Source of the DNA: Plectosphaerella cucumerina
Lineage: Eukaryota; Ascomycota; Sordariomycetes; Glomerellales; Plectosphaerellaceae
Assembly (NCBI GenBank): GCA_020746995.1
Contig: JAGPXD010000007.1
Location: 372,001 to 436,000 of the forward strand
DNA: 64,000 nucleotides
Direction of reading: 5' to 3'
Shown here: positions 42,141 through 53,527 of the stretch, in pieces
Numbering within the stretch: position 1 is the stretch's first letter
Layout of the letters: every line of letters starts with the position of its first letter
Notes under the pieces: generated by a model
Seen by the model: only the letters and a program-made list of their open reading frames with translations
Databases searched by the model: none
Told to the model about the DNA's origin: nothing
Translations under genes and position numbers: made by a program

Positions 42141-43520
42141 TCACTTTGCGGCTTCTTCGTCGCCAAGAATGAACACACGCAGCCGACGAGGACATGATGC
42201 GGCCAAGCTGCGAGTAACGCGCTGCGAAAGACTGCTCACTGCGTCTTGGCACCACCGAAGCATGATGGTGACTTGCGCTGGCGCTCGCCGAGAGATCCAT
42301 CCAACCAATGGCCCCTCGATGTGTTTCACCGGTCGTCCGTCATGGCCGTAGTATTCTGGCTCGTAACCTTCCCTGCCATCATATGCGTCGCCGGAGCCGG
42401 TAGCAGCCAATTTGACATACGTCTTCCCTCCTTCAACCTGGATCCCCTCGGTGAATCCCACACCCATGAAGAGGTCACGGAAGCGGTTCAGCGTGTAGCT
42501 CTTTGCGTTCATGCAGTCAATGAAAACCGCCCTGGTATCGGAGTTGGGAAGATGACGGAAGACCTCAGACACGAAGTGAGCCCGTAGAATGGCGTTGTCC
42601 TCATACTCTTCCGGATAAAAGTCATCGTCTTGGATGAACATAGGATACTCGTATGCCCAGTAAAGAGGGCTTGAATGTGAGTACTCGAAGTCGATGAGCC
42701 CGGTGAGTTTGGGTGGCGAGCCGTCCTCAGGGAGAGTGAACATGATGTTCTGTCCGTCAAAGTCGGCGTGCCGCATGACGAAAGAGCCCTCGAACATAGT
42801 ATGTCCGTGTCCATCCATGAACCTGTCCAGCGCTTCTCGTGCGCTTCGGTAGGTGTCGGCCAGCCCCGGGAACGATGTTGACTCCGGATTGACAAAGTGG
42901 TGCATGTAGTCGAGGTTGGAGTCAAAAGGGCCTCCGCCTTCAGAAGTGCAGGCACTGATAAGAGGGCCAATGACGCCCTCGGGTGTGAGGGATCCAATTT
43001 TGTCGAACTTGACAGAAACAAGTTTGACAAGCATGCGTGAGATTTGGGACACAGCAGCCTTCTTGTGGTCAAGAGACAGTGATTGCCAAATACTGGACAG
43101 TTGCTTTCCTGGGAGACGCTCCATCAGCGTGATAGGAGCGCCAATGTCGTTGTCGGGAGTCAAGTTAATTGCGTAGATTTCGGGCAGTGGAAGATCCGTC
43201 CTCTCGGCGAGGTACTGAATCGTCGCGATTTCGCTGGCATCCTTGCCATCATACGACTTTTCGCGAGTGAATCGTGCGATACAGGTGAAGTCTGAGCGAA
43301 CGAGGGAGGGGAAGACATGGGTGGTATTGTCTTCTGGTTTGCTGAAGCTCAGCACAAAGATCTCGTGGTATGACCCTTGTGTGAGGCGAGTGACTTGGGT
43401 GCATTCAAGGCCCAAAGCGTTCGTCGCAAAGTCCTTGAGCTTGTCATGGTCAAGCTCAAGTTTGGGAGGCTCGTCTGATGCCCATGAAGTAGCTGTGGAA
43501 TGGGTTGAAGATGAAGTCAT
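42141..43520 (-). CDS. aminoglycoside phosphotransferase (APH)-family kinase-like protein
   Basis: An intronless frame of 459 residues starting at ATG 43520; an upstream in-frame ATG at 43649 adds an unlikely leader. The protein-kinase-like fold shows a glycine-loop region RLTQGSYHEIFVLSF, a Lys/Arg strand CIARFTREK, hinge PITLMERLPGKQLSSIW, the catalytic loop VMRHADFDGQNIMF (HxDxxxxN, Asp base and Asn metal ligand) and LTGLIDFEYSHSS (metal-binding IDFE). These are all the APH-family catalytic elements. Fungal relatives are numerous and mostly unassigned; they may phosphorylate small alcohols, choline-like molecules or antibiotics. A basic C-terminal ~50 residues (WCQDAVSSLSQRVTRSLA) is unusual. 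Cytosolic. It lies at the right edge of the putative metabolic cluster. Confidence 0.88.
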   Translation of the reverse strand: MTSSSTHSTATSWASDEPPKLELDHDKLKDFATNALGLECTQVTRLTQGSYHEIFVLSFSKPEDNTTHVFPSLVRSDFTCIARFTREKSYDGKDASEIATIQYLAERTDLPLPEIYAINLTPDNDIGAPITLMERLPGKQLSSIWQSLSLDHKKAAVSQISRMLVKLVSVKFDKIGSLTPEGVIGPLISACTSEGGGPFDSNLDYMHHFVNPESTSFPGLADTYRSAREALDRFMDGHGHTMFEGSFVMRHADFDGQNIMFTLPEDGSPPKLTGLIDFEYSHSSPLYWAYEYPMFIQDDDFYPEEYEDNAILRAHFVSEVFRHLPNSDTRAVFIDCMNAKSYTLNRFRDLFMGVGFTEGIQVEGGKTYVKLAATGSGDAYDGREGYEPEYYGHDGRPVKHIEGPLVGWISRRAPAQVTIMLRWCQDAVSSLSQRVTRSLAASCPRRLRVFILGDEEAAK

Positions 43521-44347
43521 TGTGGAGAGGTTGCCGATAGCAATGTAGTTGATGGCTTGGTAATGGCTGATGGAAGTGGTATGTGACACGTTCCCCTGAA
43601 GTGGCCATGGTTTCAGGTTATAAGCAGTGGTCGGCTGGGTGGCTGTCAAAGAACAGACGCTGTTGTTGCTGCATGCTATCTTTGTTTAAGGCATAATTGT
43701 CGTGGAAAATTGACAGACAAAGACAAAGGGATCCTGGATCTGTCTCAAGGTTCTTTGGCTCCCGGGCTATTCTACCAGAGGATTGACAACAAAGGCATTG
43801 GGGACTTCTCGGCCTGGGGTGAGGTCCATGCTCCCGCCGACTTCGCTGATCGACGACCGTCGCCCTGCTTTGTTTCGGTGTGTTGTCACGCTGTATTGGA
43901 ACACGATTTTCGGAAACAATGAGCTCCAGAACAAGAGGGGGTCACGTCAAAGCTCATTGTAGGGGGAATATACAGGTCAAATCCGCCGTTCGTTATTGCC
44001 CGGGGTCTACTCTGTGGACGCCCACAAGTGTAACATCAATCCTCTTTGAGTTTCAAAAAACATGACTGTGTCGGGATCATGGCAGATGATATGCTGAGAC
44101 ACAGAGAAGTTCAACTTCCAGATGACATGATCGCAAAACAGTCCAGTCCAGTCTTCAATGGTTCTGTTTCCGAATATGAGAGCTAGATTAATACAATATG
44201 AGCGACTGGAACCATTTCATCGACAGGTAGTCAACATTCACAACCACAACAGTTTCATCTACCTTCAAGCTACAGCTTCCATCACCAGCAATACTCAGAC
44301 CCCATCACAGAGCCATACCACACCTTCGACCAAACTCTCTCGCCACA
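43521..44347. other. intergenic, nothing recognised
   Basis: 827 nt divergent region between the kinase-like gene and the small Cys/His-rich gene. A CA/CT-rich leader of about 100 nt precedes the latter. Confidence 0.5.
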
Positions 44348-44560
44348 ATGCCTCCCTTTCCGACCACTCATCACTGTAACCCTTGCAAGAAAAAGACTGC
44401 ACGTATGGTCGCGGCGGGCCACTGCCCCAAGCACTCCTGGGTCTGCGGGAACGAGCATGAGCCATTTGTTTGTGGAAAGAACCAGAAATGCAAATACTGC
44501 GGCGACCACTACGACGAAGAGAACTGCGCTGTGTGTGACCTAAAGACCGTCAAACCTTGA
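44348..44560 (+). CDS. tiny Cys/His-rich protein, likely zinc-binding
   Basis: A 70-residue intronless frame. Ten Cys occur in CxxC-like groups (HHCNPC, GHCPKHSWVC, FVCGKNQKCKYC, NCAVC), with several His (HH, KH, EH, DH). This density is typical of a compact protein with two or three zinc sites. No signal peptide. The regular Cys spacing and a CT/CA-rich leader upstream argue that the frame is real despite its size. I cannot assign a family; related tiny Cys-rich frames occur in many Pezizomycotina. A longer protein with an upstream exon is not excluded. Confidence 0.62.
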   Translation: MPPFPTTHHCNPCKKKTARMVAAGHCPKHSWVCGNEHEPFVCGKNQKCKYCGDHYDEENCAVCDLKTVKP

Positions 44561-45569
44561 TGAGTTGGCAACCTAAGCACCCCTGCGTCCAGCCTCGTCT
44601 ACACTCCACACTGGTAAAAGATGTGTCCCGAAAACACACAGAGCTTGGCATTGTTTTGTCCATTTTGCAGAGAGCATAAAGCTTAAAGAATAGATCATAG
44701 AGTTTCCAGTAGAGCATGGAACGTGGAGTACATGCAATATATGATCATTCCGTATTGGCTTGGTCAGGCTCAGATTGGGAAATATCGGGTCCGGCCTGTC
44801 GGAATACACTTAATTATTTCAAAGGTTGGTGCGGACATGGTGATACCCTTTTCGGAGAGAATGTCGTAACAGCTAAACTCCCAGACAGGTGACCCTTTCT
44901 TTGCTTCAAGATCTCCAGCCGTCAAGCAAAGTGCCTACATGTAGCTGAGCCCGATCATTGCAGGCGAAGAACCTGAGTAGGTGTATTCACACCATAACAG
45001 TTTGGTCAGCTGACCCCCTTGCTTTGGTGGTAGCCCCTGATACAAAAAGCAAGACTGCCTTTTAGGTCGTAAATAGATGTGAAAGACTGTTGTCTTGGCT
45101 TGTGGCTTGCCTTACTGGGTGCATCCGTCGGTCATCACATCCCTATCAAGACAATTGAGACATTATGGACAAACAGGAGGGTCAAACCCGGCGACAATGA
45201 CCGTCGTCAGTATTTCCGCTGAACGGTTTGCAGAAATGACGGAAAGAGGGAGAAGATGAGGAACCTGAGTCATGTGCACGAGCTTTCTGTTGCAGATAGA
45301 CGAAGATTCTGGTGATAGCCGCCTGCATACGTCCCCCTCTACTCTGATGACACAGTGGTGGTACGGCGAAATACCTTATTTCGTGATTCAACGTCTGTGA
45401 ATGGTTTCCAACATTTTATAAAGGCCATCCGCCTGGATAGGGTGGTAATGTTTATCTCAAGACTCGTGGAATGAAGGTTAGAGGGACTTCGCTTTCCACT
45501 ACCTACTGTTGTCACATACGCAGGAGAATTCTGGCAGCCAGGCAGGTTGGTCTATCCGACCAAAAGCAC
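44561..45569. other. intergenic, nothing recognised
   Basis: About 1 kb. A TATAAAG at 45417-45423 on the plus strand has no gene downstream that I can support. Confidence 0.45.
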
Positions 45570-45574
45570 AAAAA
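45570..45574 (-). terminator. Pol III T-run after tRNA-Gly
   Basis: T5 on the minus strand, 10 nt past the tRNA 3' end. Confidence 0.75.
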
Positions 45575-45584
45575 GTAAATCTCC

Positions 45585-45655
45585 TGCGTGAACAGGGAAT
45601 CGAACCCTGGGCTCCCCGATGGCAACGGAGAATTTTACCACTAAACCATTCACGC
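45585..45655 (-). tRNA. tRNA-Gly (GCC), intronless
   Basis: On the minus strand: acceptor GCGTGAA/TTCACGC, D-arm GGTTTAGTGGTAAAATT, anticodon stem CTCCG/CGGGG with loop TTGCCAT (GCC), and T-arm CAGGG/CCCTG with loop TTCGATT. Discriminator A at 45585. 71 nt. Confidence 0.96.
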
Positions 45656-46086
45656 TTGTTGGATGCAGTGGGGGGTGGGTTCTAGCTTCATATTCCCAGA
45701 ACAAGATCTTTCCCAGGTCTTAAATCCCTTTGTCTTTGCGGTTTGTCTTGCACCGATTGTTTTTGCGCTTGGTGTTCTGAAGAAAACTGATCCTTGATAG
45801 TCCGCCAGGTCAAAGGCTTCGCTGTGAGGCTGAGAGGCGTTGGCTGTGGTGCCGGCTTTTATTGGACTGGGAGGTACCATCTCTGTTCACAAGTTGATGC
45901 AATGAAATGGCCGACCAAAATGGGTCATACTCCAGAGGCTAACAGAACATCAAACATCTGTGGATGAAGCTGCTGTCGCTAAAGCTAGGTATCTCAGCAG
46001 GAAATATCACAGGCACATGAGGTGGTGACAGATCGATATTGAGTACACGGGTATACACGCTAATACGCTATCAAATGCTTTGGCAC
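45656..46086. other. intergenic, nothing recognised
   Basis: 431 nt between the tRNA and the 3' end of the BBE-type gene. Confidence 0.5.
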
Positions 46087-47763
46087 TTAGATGCCAATCT
46101 TGAAGCCACCGGGCAGGAGCCTCTGCAGGGCACGAAGAGGGTCGTACTTCCTGGAGATGTCGAGGAGCTTCTTCTGGTTGGCGGCGCCGTAGCCAGGGTA
46201 GATCTCCTGGAAGCCGGCGGCGTCACCCATGTAGTTGAAGGCCTCGTAGATGCCGGCGACCTTGGTGGCCTCCTTGATGGCGGCGGTGGTCTTCTGGACC
46301 CAGGCGTTGACGGCGGCGTCGTACTTGCTCGACTTCCACTCGACGGCCTCGGCCCAGGCGAGGTAGGTGCCCTTGGAGGCGACGTCGATGCCGAGGGCGT
46401 TGCCGGTGGGGTTCATGGCCTTGGAGCCGTCCTGCCACAGCTTGCCGATGGGCTGCCAGTTGACGGAGAGCAGGACAAAGTCCTCCTGGGGAACGGCGGC
46501 GAAGAGCTCGGGCAGAGCGGCGATGAAGACGTCGTGGGTGATCTTGACGCCCTGGTAGAGGGTGTCGTAGTCCTTGCCGACAGTGGTGCCGGTGATGAAC
46601 ATGTCGTTGATGTCCTCGACGACGAGGCCACCGACCTCAATGGCGAAGTCGGAGACGGTCTTGAAGCCCATGGTGCTCGCGATGGAGGGGATGGCGAAGA
46701 AGGGGGCGAAGCACTCGGGGTTGGACTCGGTCTCGCTGTCGTAGAAGAGGACGGCGGATCCAACGGAGTTGGTGGCATCCGAAGGGACAACCATGGGGAC
46801 GATGTGCGAGAGGGGGTCGGTGTTGAAGGCGGAGAAGTTGGCAACGGCCTGGGGCATGTCAGTGATGAGGCTCAGGGGCGTGGTGCGCGGGGAGGGGAAC
46901 TCACAGCAAGGAACTCCTCGACGTGGTCGCCGGCGACGGTGTAGGCGCCAGCGAAGACCTTCTTGGAGGGGAAGGTGCGGAGCTTGAAGGAGGTGACGAT
47001 GCCGAAGTTGCTGCTGCCGCCCTTCAGGGCCCAGAACAGGTCGGTGTTGGAGGTGGCCGAAGCGGTGACGATCTGACCGCTGGCGAGGACGACCTCGTAC
47101 TCGAGGACGTTGTCGGCGGACCAACCGGCCTGGTTGCCGTAGAAGCTGACGCCACCACCGAGGAGCAGGCCGGGGACGCCGACGGGAGCAAGACGGCCAC
47201 CGGCGACAGCGACGTTGTACTGCTCGAGGTACTTGTAGACCTGGCCCCAGGTGTGGCCGGGTCCAACGACGACGGACTTCCTGTCGTCGGAGATCTGGAG
47301 GGTGGTGAGGTTCGACGAGACGAGAAGGATGCCGTCATCGATGCTGTTGGCGCCCTGTGATGTGTGAGCTTGACTTCTATGTATCAAAGGCAGATAGAGT
47401 GTAACATACGGGAATGGCCATGTGGGCACCACCCCTGACGGCGAACTTGGCCTGGGTCAGGCGGCTGGTGAGGATGGCGGCAGCAACCTCAGTAGCCGAG
47501 GTGGGGCGGAAGATGCACTTGGGGCTCAGGATCTGGGTGTTGGACCAGAACTGGGCGTTCTCGTACTCGTAGGTGCTGTCACCCGGGTAGAAGGTCTTGG
47601 ACGGGTGGACGAGGTTGAGGGCGCCGCAGCCCAGGGTGGCACCGAAGGTGCGAGGCTCGATCTCGGCACGGGTGTCGAGAGGAGCGGCGGCGGGCGTGGC
47701 GACGGCGCCGGCGACCATGGCCACGAGGGCCGAGGCGGGACGGAGCCAGGAGGAGCCGACCAT
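46087..47763 (-). CDS. secreted FAD-linked oxidoreductase, berberine-bridge-enzyme (BBE) type
   Basis: Exons 47410-47763, 46905-47354 and 46087-46848 encode 521 residues; introns are 55 and 56 nt. MVGSSWLRPASALVAMVAGAVATPA is a signal peptide (shown here as 25 residues, 47689-47763). The FAD_binding_4 domain has the flavinylation His in VRGGAHMAIPGANSIDDG and the PP-loop-like VVVGPGHTWGQVYKYL, VGVPGLLLGGGVSF and GWSADNVLEYEVVLASG. At the place where bicovalent BBE enzymes carry the second flavin link (a Cys), this protein reads GGRLAPVG, so attachment is probably through His only. The C-terminal BBE domain is present (FNYMGDAAGFQEIYPGYG, ISRKYDPLRAL). Such enzymes oxidise sugars, alcohols or pathway intermediates with O2. 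Substrate unknown. Confidence 0.92.
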
Positions 47764-50700
47764 TGTGACGGGGGAAGGAGGGGTAGAGAGCGAGAGGAAG
47801 GGAAGGTAGAACAAGATCCTCAGGGGGGCGGGGTCGAACTAGGAGAGAGTTGACCGCGGGGAGGGGGGGAGTTGACCTGGCGACTTGGATCCGACCTTGG
47901 GGGGAGAGGCAGAAACGAGCGTGCTGGTTGAAGAGCCAGGTTCTCGACGATGATGCAGGACGGTTGACCACTTAAGAAGAAGCAGCGGCGGGTTCACTGC
48001 AACCCCCCGATGCTGCAGCCACGTGCCGGCTGTGCATTGCGCATATGCGAGACGGGCAACTTCATCTCCGATGTATTGGAAGCTGGGCGGAGATTGGGCG
48101 CAGCAGAATCGAATCGAGGCAGCAGGACGGGGCGAGACGTTGTGCCGAGCCTGCCGCGCTGTAGTTTTGGTTGCCACCCCTGCTCGAGTGCTGGCTGTTG
48201 GCGGTGCTTGGCTACGCTGGGCCGCTGAATGTTGCCATGTTGGGGTGGCGGACTGGATGAAGGGGCCCGCTCCCCTGAATGATGCGATGGTCTTGGTAGG
48301 TCTGTGGCCCTTATCAGAGGGTCTTAGGGGTCATACGCATTCGTAGGGGCCCTCTCTGGCCTGGCCCAGGTGCTTCCCTCTCCCCCACTGATGATGCGCC
48401 GGTTAAGGCCGAAGCGGACCTAAGTCCACCAGTGAGAATTTATTTTCCGCGGCCGTTAGAGGGGGCCGCGAGGCCCGGCGGGACTGGTCGCCAAGCTTGG
48501 GGACGGGCAAACGGGCACTAGGGATGATTTTCAATGGTTCGGCGGGCGCTGTTATTACTAGCAGTTAGCATAGAAGGGAGAGGCTGGGCGGGCCGGTGTG
48601 GACTGGAAGTGTGTTGGGTGGACGGATAACGGCCAAGCTTTGTTCGGCTTCCGTGGAGACCAAGGACGTTCTTCTTCGATCAAGGGACGGGCTCCTCTCT
48701 TCCAAGTTCCCCGTCGGCGTCGATACGATAGCTCGGCCGAGTGGACTCGTCGCGCAGTGTGCATCGACACCAGACACCGAAGTCCCCATTGGTTTCCATT
48801 TCCAGTGCAACAGTAGATGAGAAAAGGTCCGAGAGCGCAGGCCACATGTGAAGAAGCCAAGGGCCACGTTCAGGGTCAGGGGTGAAGACACCAGGGGCAG
48901 ACCGCGGAACTGGTATTTCTTTCAGTTCGGCCAGTCTCTCCAGTCTCCACCCCTTGCCTCGGCTGTACGAATTCTTGCATTCGTAATCAGACTGCGGAGG
49001 CCACCTTCAGGTGATATGCAGCTCTGTCCGTCTCCGTGGTTGTCAACTATTGCCTGGCTGCCTCTGGGCGAACCAATATCGTTCGACTTTTGCGACGCCG
49101 AGCGCTGCTTTCCCCCCACGCGCGTCCCAGTCGGCAGTTCTTTGGCAGTTGGTCGTCGAAACTGCTTTGCCGCAGAGATGGATCTGGTGGCTGGCTGGTT
49201 GGTTGCAACAGCCCATCCCATCTGCCACGCCGTCGCTCGATTGGCGACCCGACCCGTTGGGTTGGGCTCCCATTCTTCAGCTGAAAAAACGCCCGAGCAC
49301 GACTCGACTGCCGGTCGTTGACTATGACAGCTTGCTTGCTTGACTATAGGGATGAGCGCGAGTCCGTGCAAAAGCAGAAGACGAGGGGGCCGAAAGAGAA
49401 GCTCGCCGCTCCCCCGTCCTTCCGAACAAACAGCATCAGATAGCCAGGATGATCTCTTTCCCTTTCCGCTCTCCTTCTCGCTCCCGCGCTCCCTTTGAGC
49501 AGAGGCTCCTCGACCTGCTCCTTTCAATCTGCTGCCCGGCCGGGGTCATCCATGCCGGCGCAGAGGCCTCGAAACGGCAAGCAACGCCCGCCCCCCACCC
49601 CAGCAAATTCCGCGGATGGACAGGGGATCGCCACGCCGCCTGCAGGTCTCAGAGACCTTCTGCTCTGCAGACTGCAGCAGCAGTGCTCAGTGCTCACTGC
49701 TTCTGCCGGTTCTCCTCTTGCTGCAGGGGCTCGCGGCCAGGGCTCGATGCAGACGAGAGGTCCGCTCAGGGGGGTCGACGTGCGCCGGAATTCCTCCACA
49801 GGGGGCAAGGATCAGGTCGTGGAAGCAACTCCACCCCGCCAGGAACACCATTGCCATGCATCCCATGCCGCGAAAGCCGCCCAGATGGAAGGAGCAAGAA
49901 GCTCTGCCTCTCCTCCTCTTCGGAGTCTTCTTCGGGGTTTACTTCTTGTCCCTCACCGGCCAAGACTCTTGATCGGTGTACTTGACATATCAACTGCCTG
50001 ATCCGTCTGCTGCATGTCACCCAAGCACTGCCGGTGTCCCCTTCAGATCTCGAGGTATCATTTCCTCGCAGAAAGGGTAACCCCCGCGGACAACGAGTGA
50101 CTTGTTTCTTGGTCATCCCTCTCGGTCTCTTGGAGCATCCCAGCGGTCCGGTCAAGCAAGAGGTCCGTCCCCCCAAACAAACCCGCATATCACCCCCGGC
50201 CGTTGTCATCTTTCGCCCCTCTTCCCCTGCCCTGTTCCTGGGAATCCCGCCAGCCTACCACGGCGCCACCTGGCTCGTTACATTGTCCTGAGGCAATGTG
50301 ACGGCCGCGCGACGACGCCAAAACGTGCCACAAAAGTGGCCCTCGCAAGGTAAGTCGGTTCTCGGCTCCGGTACGCCCTGCAGGCCCGTACATGTCTTCG
50401 TGAGTAGGCTTACGAGCGGCGTCCAAGCGTCCTACCCCCTCGACCGGCATCCGCTGTCCTCCTCGTACCAGTTTAAAGGGGTCGTCTTGTCACGCGTTGA
50501 CCAGAGACGGGGGGTTAGGGTGACATGCGGCGACATGTCTGGGTCTTCTGTCCGGAGGAGCGGCCGGGACAGTTCCCAGGCGGAGGGGCGGGATAATATG
50601 ACCGGTCACACATGTACCGTGGTAGGAGGGCTATAGCAGCTCGGAAGGTGAGGTGAGGGGGGGGGGGGGCAGGCTGCAGGACCCAGAGATAGACCACGGC

Positions 50701-50947
50701 ACTGGCGCCTGTTCGTGTCGGCTGCCCACGGGGGCGCTGCCAAAAAAGCCATAATACCGGACCTCCCTCGGATCAGACGAGCGGGTGTGGCGCCTCGGGT
50801 CCCCGTCGTCAGATAAGTGCCTGTGCCGTCCTTTTCTCTCCAGCCCTTTCGCAGCGAAGCGTCGTTTCCACCCTTCTTGCGATAGTTTGTTGTCTTTTGT
50901 TTTCCTTCCTTTGCAGATCACCCAACCCAGCAGCCGAGCTTCCGACC
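47764..50947. other. large intergenic stretch, about 3.2 kb
   Basis: The largest gene-free interval. It includes the BBE gene's promoter and the promoter side of the SAT4-type gene, and a run of 13 G at 50657-50669. Open frames near 48558-50001 overlap on many frames and lack coding character or splice continuity. No tRNA or transposon signature was seen. Confidence 0.5.
50657..50669 (+). repeat. G13 homopolymer
   Basis: Thirteen consecutive G, in a G-rich purine tract upstream of the SAT4-type gene. Length may vary or be mis-called. Confidence 0.85.
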
Positions 50948-52385
50948 ATGGCTGAAGATCTGGCCTACGCGATGCCGGTGGTGCCAGAGGGCTTCACTCG
51001 AGATCCTACAGCACCGGGCGCGAACACAACTCTGCTTGCCGTGTCTTGCGTCTTCTTCCCTCTGGCAGTGCTCTTTACCGTGGGGCGTATCTATACCAGG
51101 GCGGTCCTCGTGCGAACCGTTTCTTTCGATGACTGTAAGTTTGTCAGTGATACAATACATGCGTGGGTACTGACTCGTGATAGACCTTATGGTGGGCGCA
51201 CTGGTACGAGAGTCGGCTATTCCATTGCTCTTCGACATGACACTGATGATCTTCCCGGGATAGGCTTGCAGCGCTTGCTTATGTGCTTTTGTGTGGAACC
51301 GTAAGTCATGTCTGACTTGAGTTCCCGACTCTTGACTAACTCGATTGCCAGTAATCAACTATGGCCTTGGAAAGCACATGTGGAATGTGCTCCTGACACC
51401 AGAGATGTTCCCCAACTTTGGCCTGGTAAGTTCGCAGACCTCGTGCCAGACCTCAACGCAGTCTGACTTTCGCAGAACAACCTCCTGGCCGCCATCGCAT
51501 TCTGTCTCGCCACCGGTCTCGCCAAGGGCTCCATCCTGCTCTTCTACCTCCGCATCTTCCCCTCCAAGAAGATGGTCTGGACCGTCTGGACCCTCTTCGC
51601 CTTCACCATCGGCTACTCGGTCGCCTGCGCCCTGGTCAATCTCTTCAGCTGCAACCCCGTCGAGGCCTCGTGGAAGCTCGAGTACGCCGTCACCGGCGAG
51701 TGCATCAACCGCCCCGTCTTCTACTTTGCCCAGGCCGCCCTGAGCATCTTCACCGACATTACCACCGTCGTGTGCCCACTGCCTGTGCTGCGGACCCTTC
51801 GCCTTCCCTTCAAGCAGAAGATCGGCATTGCCTTTGTTCTGACCATGGGAGCCTCGTATGTCTCTGTTTTGTTTCGCGGCATAGGTTCTGCTAACACCGC
51901 CCAGCGTTTGCGTCATCAGCATTGTCCGACTTTACTCCCTCTACGTCCTCCTGACCGACGCCGACCTGACCTGTAAACCCACCGACTCCTGATCTTGTAC
52001 CATCAGCTAACAGCCCTTCACAGACAACACCCCGACGGCTCTCATGTGGTGCATCCTCGAGCTCAACCTCTCCATCATCGGCGGCAACATCCCCGCCGCC
52101 AAGCCGCTGCTCACCAAGATGTTCCCTCGCGTCTTCGCCTCGTCGACCCAGAACACCTCGGCATGGAAGTACCACAACTCGGCCTCCAACACGGGCGGCG
52201 CCAACGGCGTCGCTGGCAGCGCCTTCTCGATGAACAAGACGATGAAGTCCAATACCCGCATCACCGCCGCCGACAACGGAAGCGAGGAGTACATCATGCA
52301 GGACCAGACGATTCGCAAGACCGTCGAGTACGGGTACGAGGTGTCAGAAGATGGCGACGAGCAGAATGCCAGGCAGAAAAAGTGA
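50948..52385 (+). CDS. SAT4/PTH11-like seven-transmembrane protein (fungal rhodopsin-type domain)
   Basis: Seven exons give 375 residues: 50948-51134, 51184-51203, 51264-51300, 51352-51425, 51476-51855, 51905-51972 and 52024-52385. Exons 2 and 3 are only 20 and 37 nt, yet frame and motifs join cleanly. Visible family marks: VGRIYTRAVLVRTVSFDDYL, NYGLGKHMWNV, AKGSILLFYLRIFPSKKM, SCNPVEASWKLEYAVTGEC (extracellular loop with Cys), FTDITTVVCPLPVLRTLRLP and ELNLSIIGGNIPAAKPLL. About seven membrane helices precede a Ser/Asn-rich cytosolic tail. The family includes the Magnaporthe receptor Pth11, but this protein lacks an N-terminal CFEM domain. Signalling is possible; the ligand is unknown. Introns are 49, 60, 51, 50, 49 and 51 nt. 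Confidence 0.9.
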
Positions 52386-53527
52386 AGCTGGACGCATGGA
52401 CGTGCTGGAAAAATGACGGGTGGGCCGGTGCCTACAGATTTGTTCTCAGATTCATTACGAATATTACTATGTTGACCACTCGGTGTGCTCTTCTGATGTG
52501 CTTCGTCATGCTAATATCTGTGCTGCTGGTAGGCTGGTTTGTCCGGCAGGAAAGCAGGAGAGCCAAAGCAGTCGAGGAATTGAGGTAAGTTGGGTAAGGA
52601 TAACCAAGTGAGACGTGAGGGGAGACAGCTGAGATCGCATACATGTATGAACTCGAGTCATGTACCTCTGTGCTCGTGAGAAGACATGGAGAAGGAGCCC
52701 TATGCCGCTCGCTGTCTCGAAAGTCCGGTCGGGGTTTCAAGCCGCCGAAGAAAGGGATCTCGGGGTACACCCGCTCCAACATCGGCATGCTCACCAAGGG
52801 TCATGACCATACCGAGCCTCCCGACTCAAGTCAACCTGGCATGAAAAGGTGTGTGAGGTCAAAGCAAGCCACATGCTCTCTCCCCTGACGCACCCTTCTC
52901 CGCTCCGCAGCCTTCGCCTCCCGCTCCATCTTCCGCCGGCAGTTCCTCCCGCTGTCACACATGTGAAGAGGGGGTTCAGGGTGCAACCTGGGACCGCCAA
53001 GGCCAATCCACGGCAAGCCCCGATCCCATCGCGCCTCGGAGAAATGCGCTGAAAACCGTGTTTTCCGCTCGCCAATCATACAAATCCGGAGAAACTGGCA
53101 CCAGGGATGTCCTCGTTGATCACCCCTCTCGTCGGGGAGACACGGACCTCCCGTCATCAACTTGCAGACACTAACCAGACGGTGAGCCCCCCAAGCCGCC
53201 GCTTCCCCGCCGCTAGAATGCGCTGGATCAACTCTAGACGCCTCGCTTTCGCTTCAGCTTGCAGTGACGGGTCGGCTCCTCGGTCGAATTGATGTCAGAG
53301 CGGACGCGGCGCGCCAGGAATAGCGTCTTGGTTTTCGTAGTTGCTGGCCCCGAGATTGTTTGGGCGAATTTGTCTTGTGCCTGCCTCGCTCGGAGAATAA
53401 CGTGCTGCCTGGATTATATGATGCTCAGCCATCCCAGCTTGTCAGCCCGCAGGCGCGCGGCTCGGAAGCAATTCTCTGTCACGCCCCTTTCCCTCTCCTC
53501 CCGCCGCCAGGGGAACACGCAGCAGCT
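52386..53527. other. intergenic, nothing recognised
   Basis: About 1.1 kb between tandem genes. No tRNA or repeat. Confidence 0.5.

Noticed and set aside
46039..46944. 301-codon plus-strand frame
   Set aside because: Antisense to the BBE-type oxidase and crosses its second intron; no motif.
49449..50001. Overlapping plus-strand frames upstream of the SAT4-type gene
   Set aside because: Three frames are open at once in Pro/Ser/Arg-rich DNA, a GC effect. No intron connects them to the downstream gene.
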